From contig SLLF01000170.1 in the NCBI GenBank assembly GCA_007134175.1, forward strand, positions 1-5,538: a stretch of DNA of 5,538 bases, read 5' to 3'. Source of the DNA: Kiritimatiellia bacterium. GTDB lineage: Bacteria; Verrucomicrobiota; Kiritimatiellia; SLAD01. The notes beneath the pieces were generated by a model. It had not been told where the DNA came from. It ran no database searches and was given only the letters and a program-made list of their open reading frames with translations. The position numbers and the translations under genes are program-made. Below are positions 5,189 through 5,538 of the stretch, one piece after another (position 1 is the stretch's first letter; each line of letters starts with the position of its first letter).

Positions 5189-5538
5189 ATGATTACTGCT
5201 AGATTTCGATTGCTGTGCGGGGCGCTGTTGGTCGCTGCGATCGGCACCCACGCCGGCGATTGGCCGATGTGGCGCTATGATGCCAACCGTAGCGCGTCAG
5301 CACCGCACCCGTTGCCGGATGAGTTGCATCTGCAATGGACCCGTGAACTTCCCCCACCCAGGCGGGCGTGGCCTCCGCAGGCGGACGACGCCGATATGCT
5401 GGCATTCGATCGCTCCTATCAGCCGGTCGTGGCGGATGGCCGACTGCTGGTACCGTCCATGGTGACCGATAGTGTAACCGCCTACGACGTGAAGACCGGG
5501 GACGAACTATGGCGTTATCATACGGATGGCCCCGTCCA
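5189..5538 (+). CDS. Exported PQQ-like beta-propeller repeat protein (C-terminus beyond right edge)
   Basis: Only the first 116 residues are in the window. They begin with a Sec-type signal peptide (R5 and R7, hydrophobic LLCGALLVAAIG at 8-19, likely cleavage after THA at 22), so the protein is exported. The mature part starts DWPMWRYDANRSA (24-36), a signature opening of secreted PQQ-like/BamB-like beta-propeller proteins common in Verrucomicrobia- and Planctomycetes-type genomes. It continues with FDRSYQPVVADGRLLV and then VTAYDVKTGDELWRYHTDGPV, a typical blade in which 'aYDvkTGdelWr' is the repeat motif. Residues 48-64 are proline-rich (PPPRRAWPPQ). True PQQ binding cannot be judged; many such proteins have the fold without the cofactor. 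The role is unknown: scaffold, sugar- or sulfatase-associated protein and dehydrogenase subunit are all possible. It is preceded by 236 non-coding bases and is likely transcribed separately from the nadK operon. Confidence 0.88.
   Translation, partial: MITARFRLLCGALLVAAIGTHAGDWPMWRYDANRSASAPHPLPDELHLQWTRELPPPRRAWPPQADDADMLAFDRSYQPVVADGRLLVPSMVTDSVTAYDVKTGDELWRYHTDGPV

Noticed and set aside
1..5538. A hidden defence, mobile or otherwise undescribed system
   Set aside because: All six substantial frames belong to well-known families and the partial gene at the right edge has a familiar start. No transposase, integrase, toxin-antitoxin pair, nuclease, repeat array or tRNA was seen.

Overview
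The window looks like ordinary chromosomal DNA from a GC-rich, Gram-negative-type bacterium. Two exported proteins carry Sec-type signal peptides, and the Shine-Dalgarno sites are mostly strong. The right-edge protein begins with a 'WPMWRYDANRSA' type PQQ-like beta-propeller N-terminus. The NAD kinase carries GSTGH in place of the usual GSTAY. From memory, both traits fit the Planctomycetes-Verrucomicrobia-Kiritimatiellota-Lentisphaerae group. This is an inference from protein style only and is not firm at phylum level.

Layout. Positions 1-1906 (minus strand) hold a nucleoside-salvage pair: a pyrimidine-nucleoside/thymidine phosphorylase, followed after one base by a trimeric-type purine nucleoside phosphorylase that runs off the left edge. 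A compact divergent junction follows at about 1907-1944. Positions 1945-4952 (plus strand) hold four tightly packed genes: cutA, a DegQ/HtrA-like periplasmic serine protease with one PDZ domain, tlyA (S4 plus FtsJ-like rRNA 2'-O-methyltransferase) and nadK (NAD kinase). They overlap by 14, 4 and 4 bases, so they almost certainly form one transcript with translational coupling. A non-coding gap of 236 bases (4953-5188) contains a possible three-way-junction RNA fold and a 10-bp tandem repeat. From 5189 to the right edge is the start of an exported PQQ-like beta-propeller protein.

How they work together. The left pair splits purine and pyrimidine nucleosides into free bases and (deoxy)ribose-1-phosphate. 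The right operon groups housekeeping and stress functions: metal-tolerance-family CutA, envelope protein quality control, rRNA modification and NADP supply. No shared pathway links those four.

I found no mobile element, CRISPR array, tRNA, rRNA or clearly undescribed system. The most interesting signals are in the DNA between genes. A near-consensus minus-strand promoter at 1915-1943 is placed so that the phosphorylase mRNA would be leaderless or nearly so, and its -35 box sits inside the ribosome-binding region of divergent cutA. The second is the structured stretch at 4971-5030.
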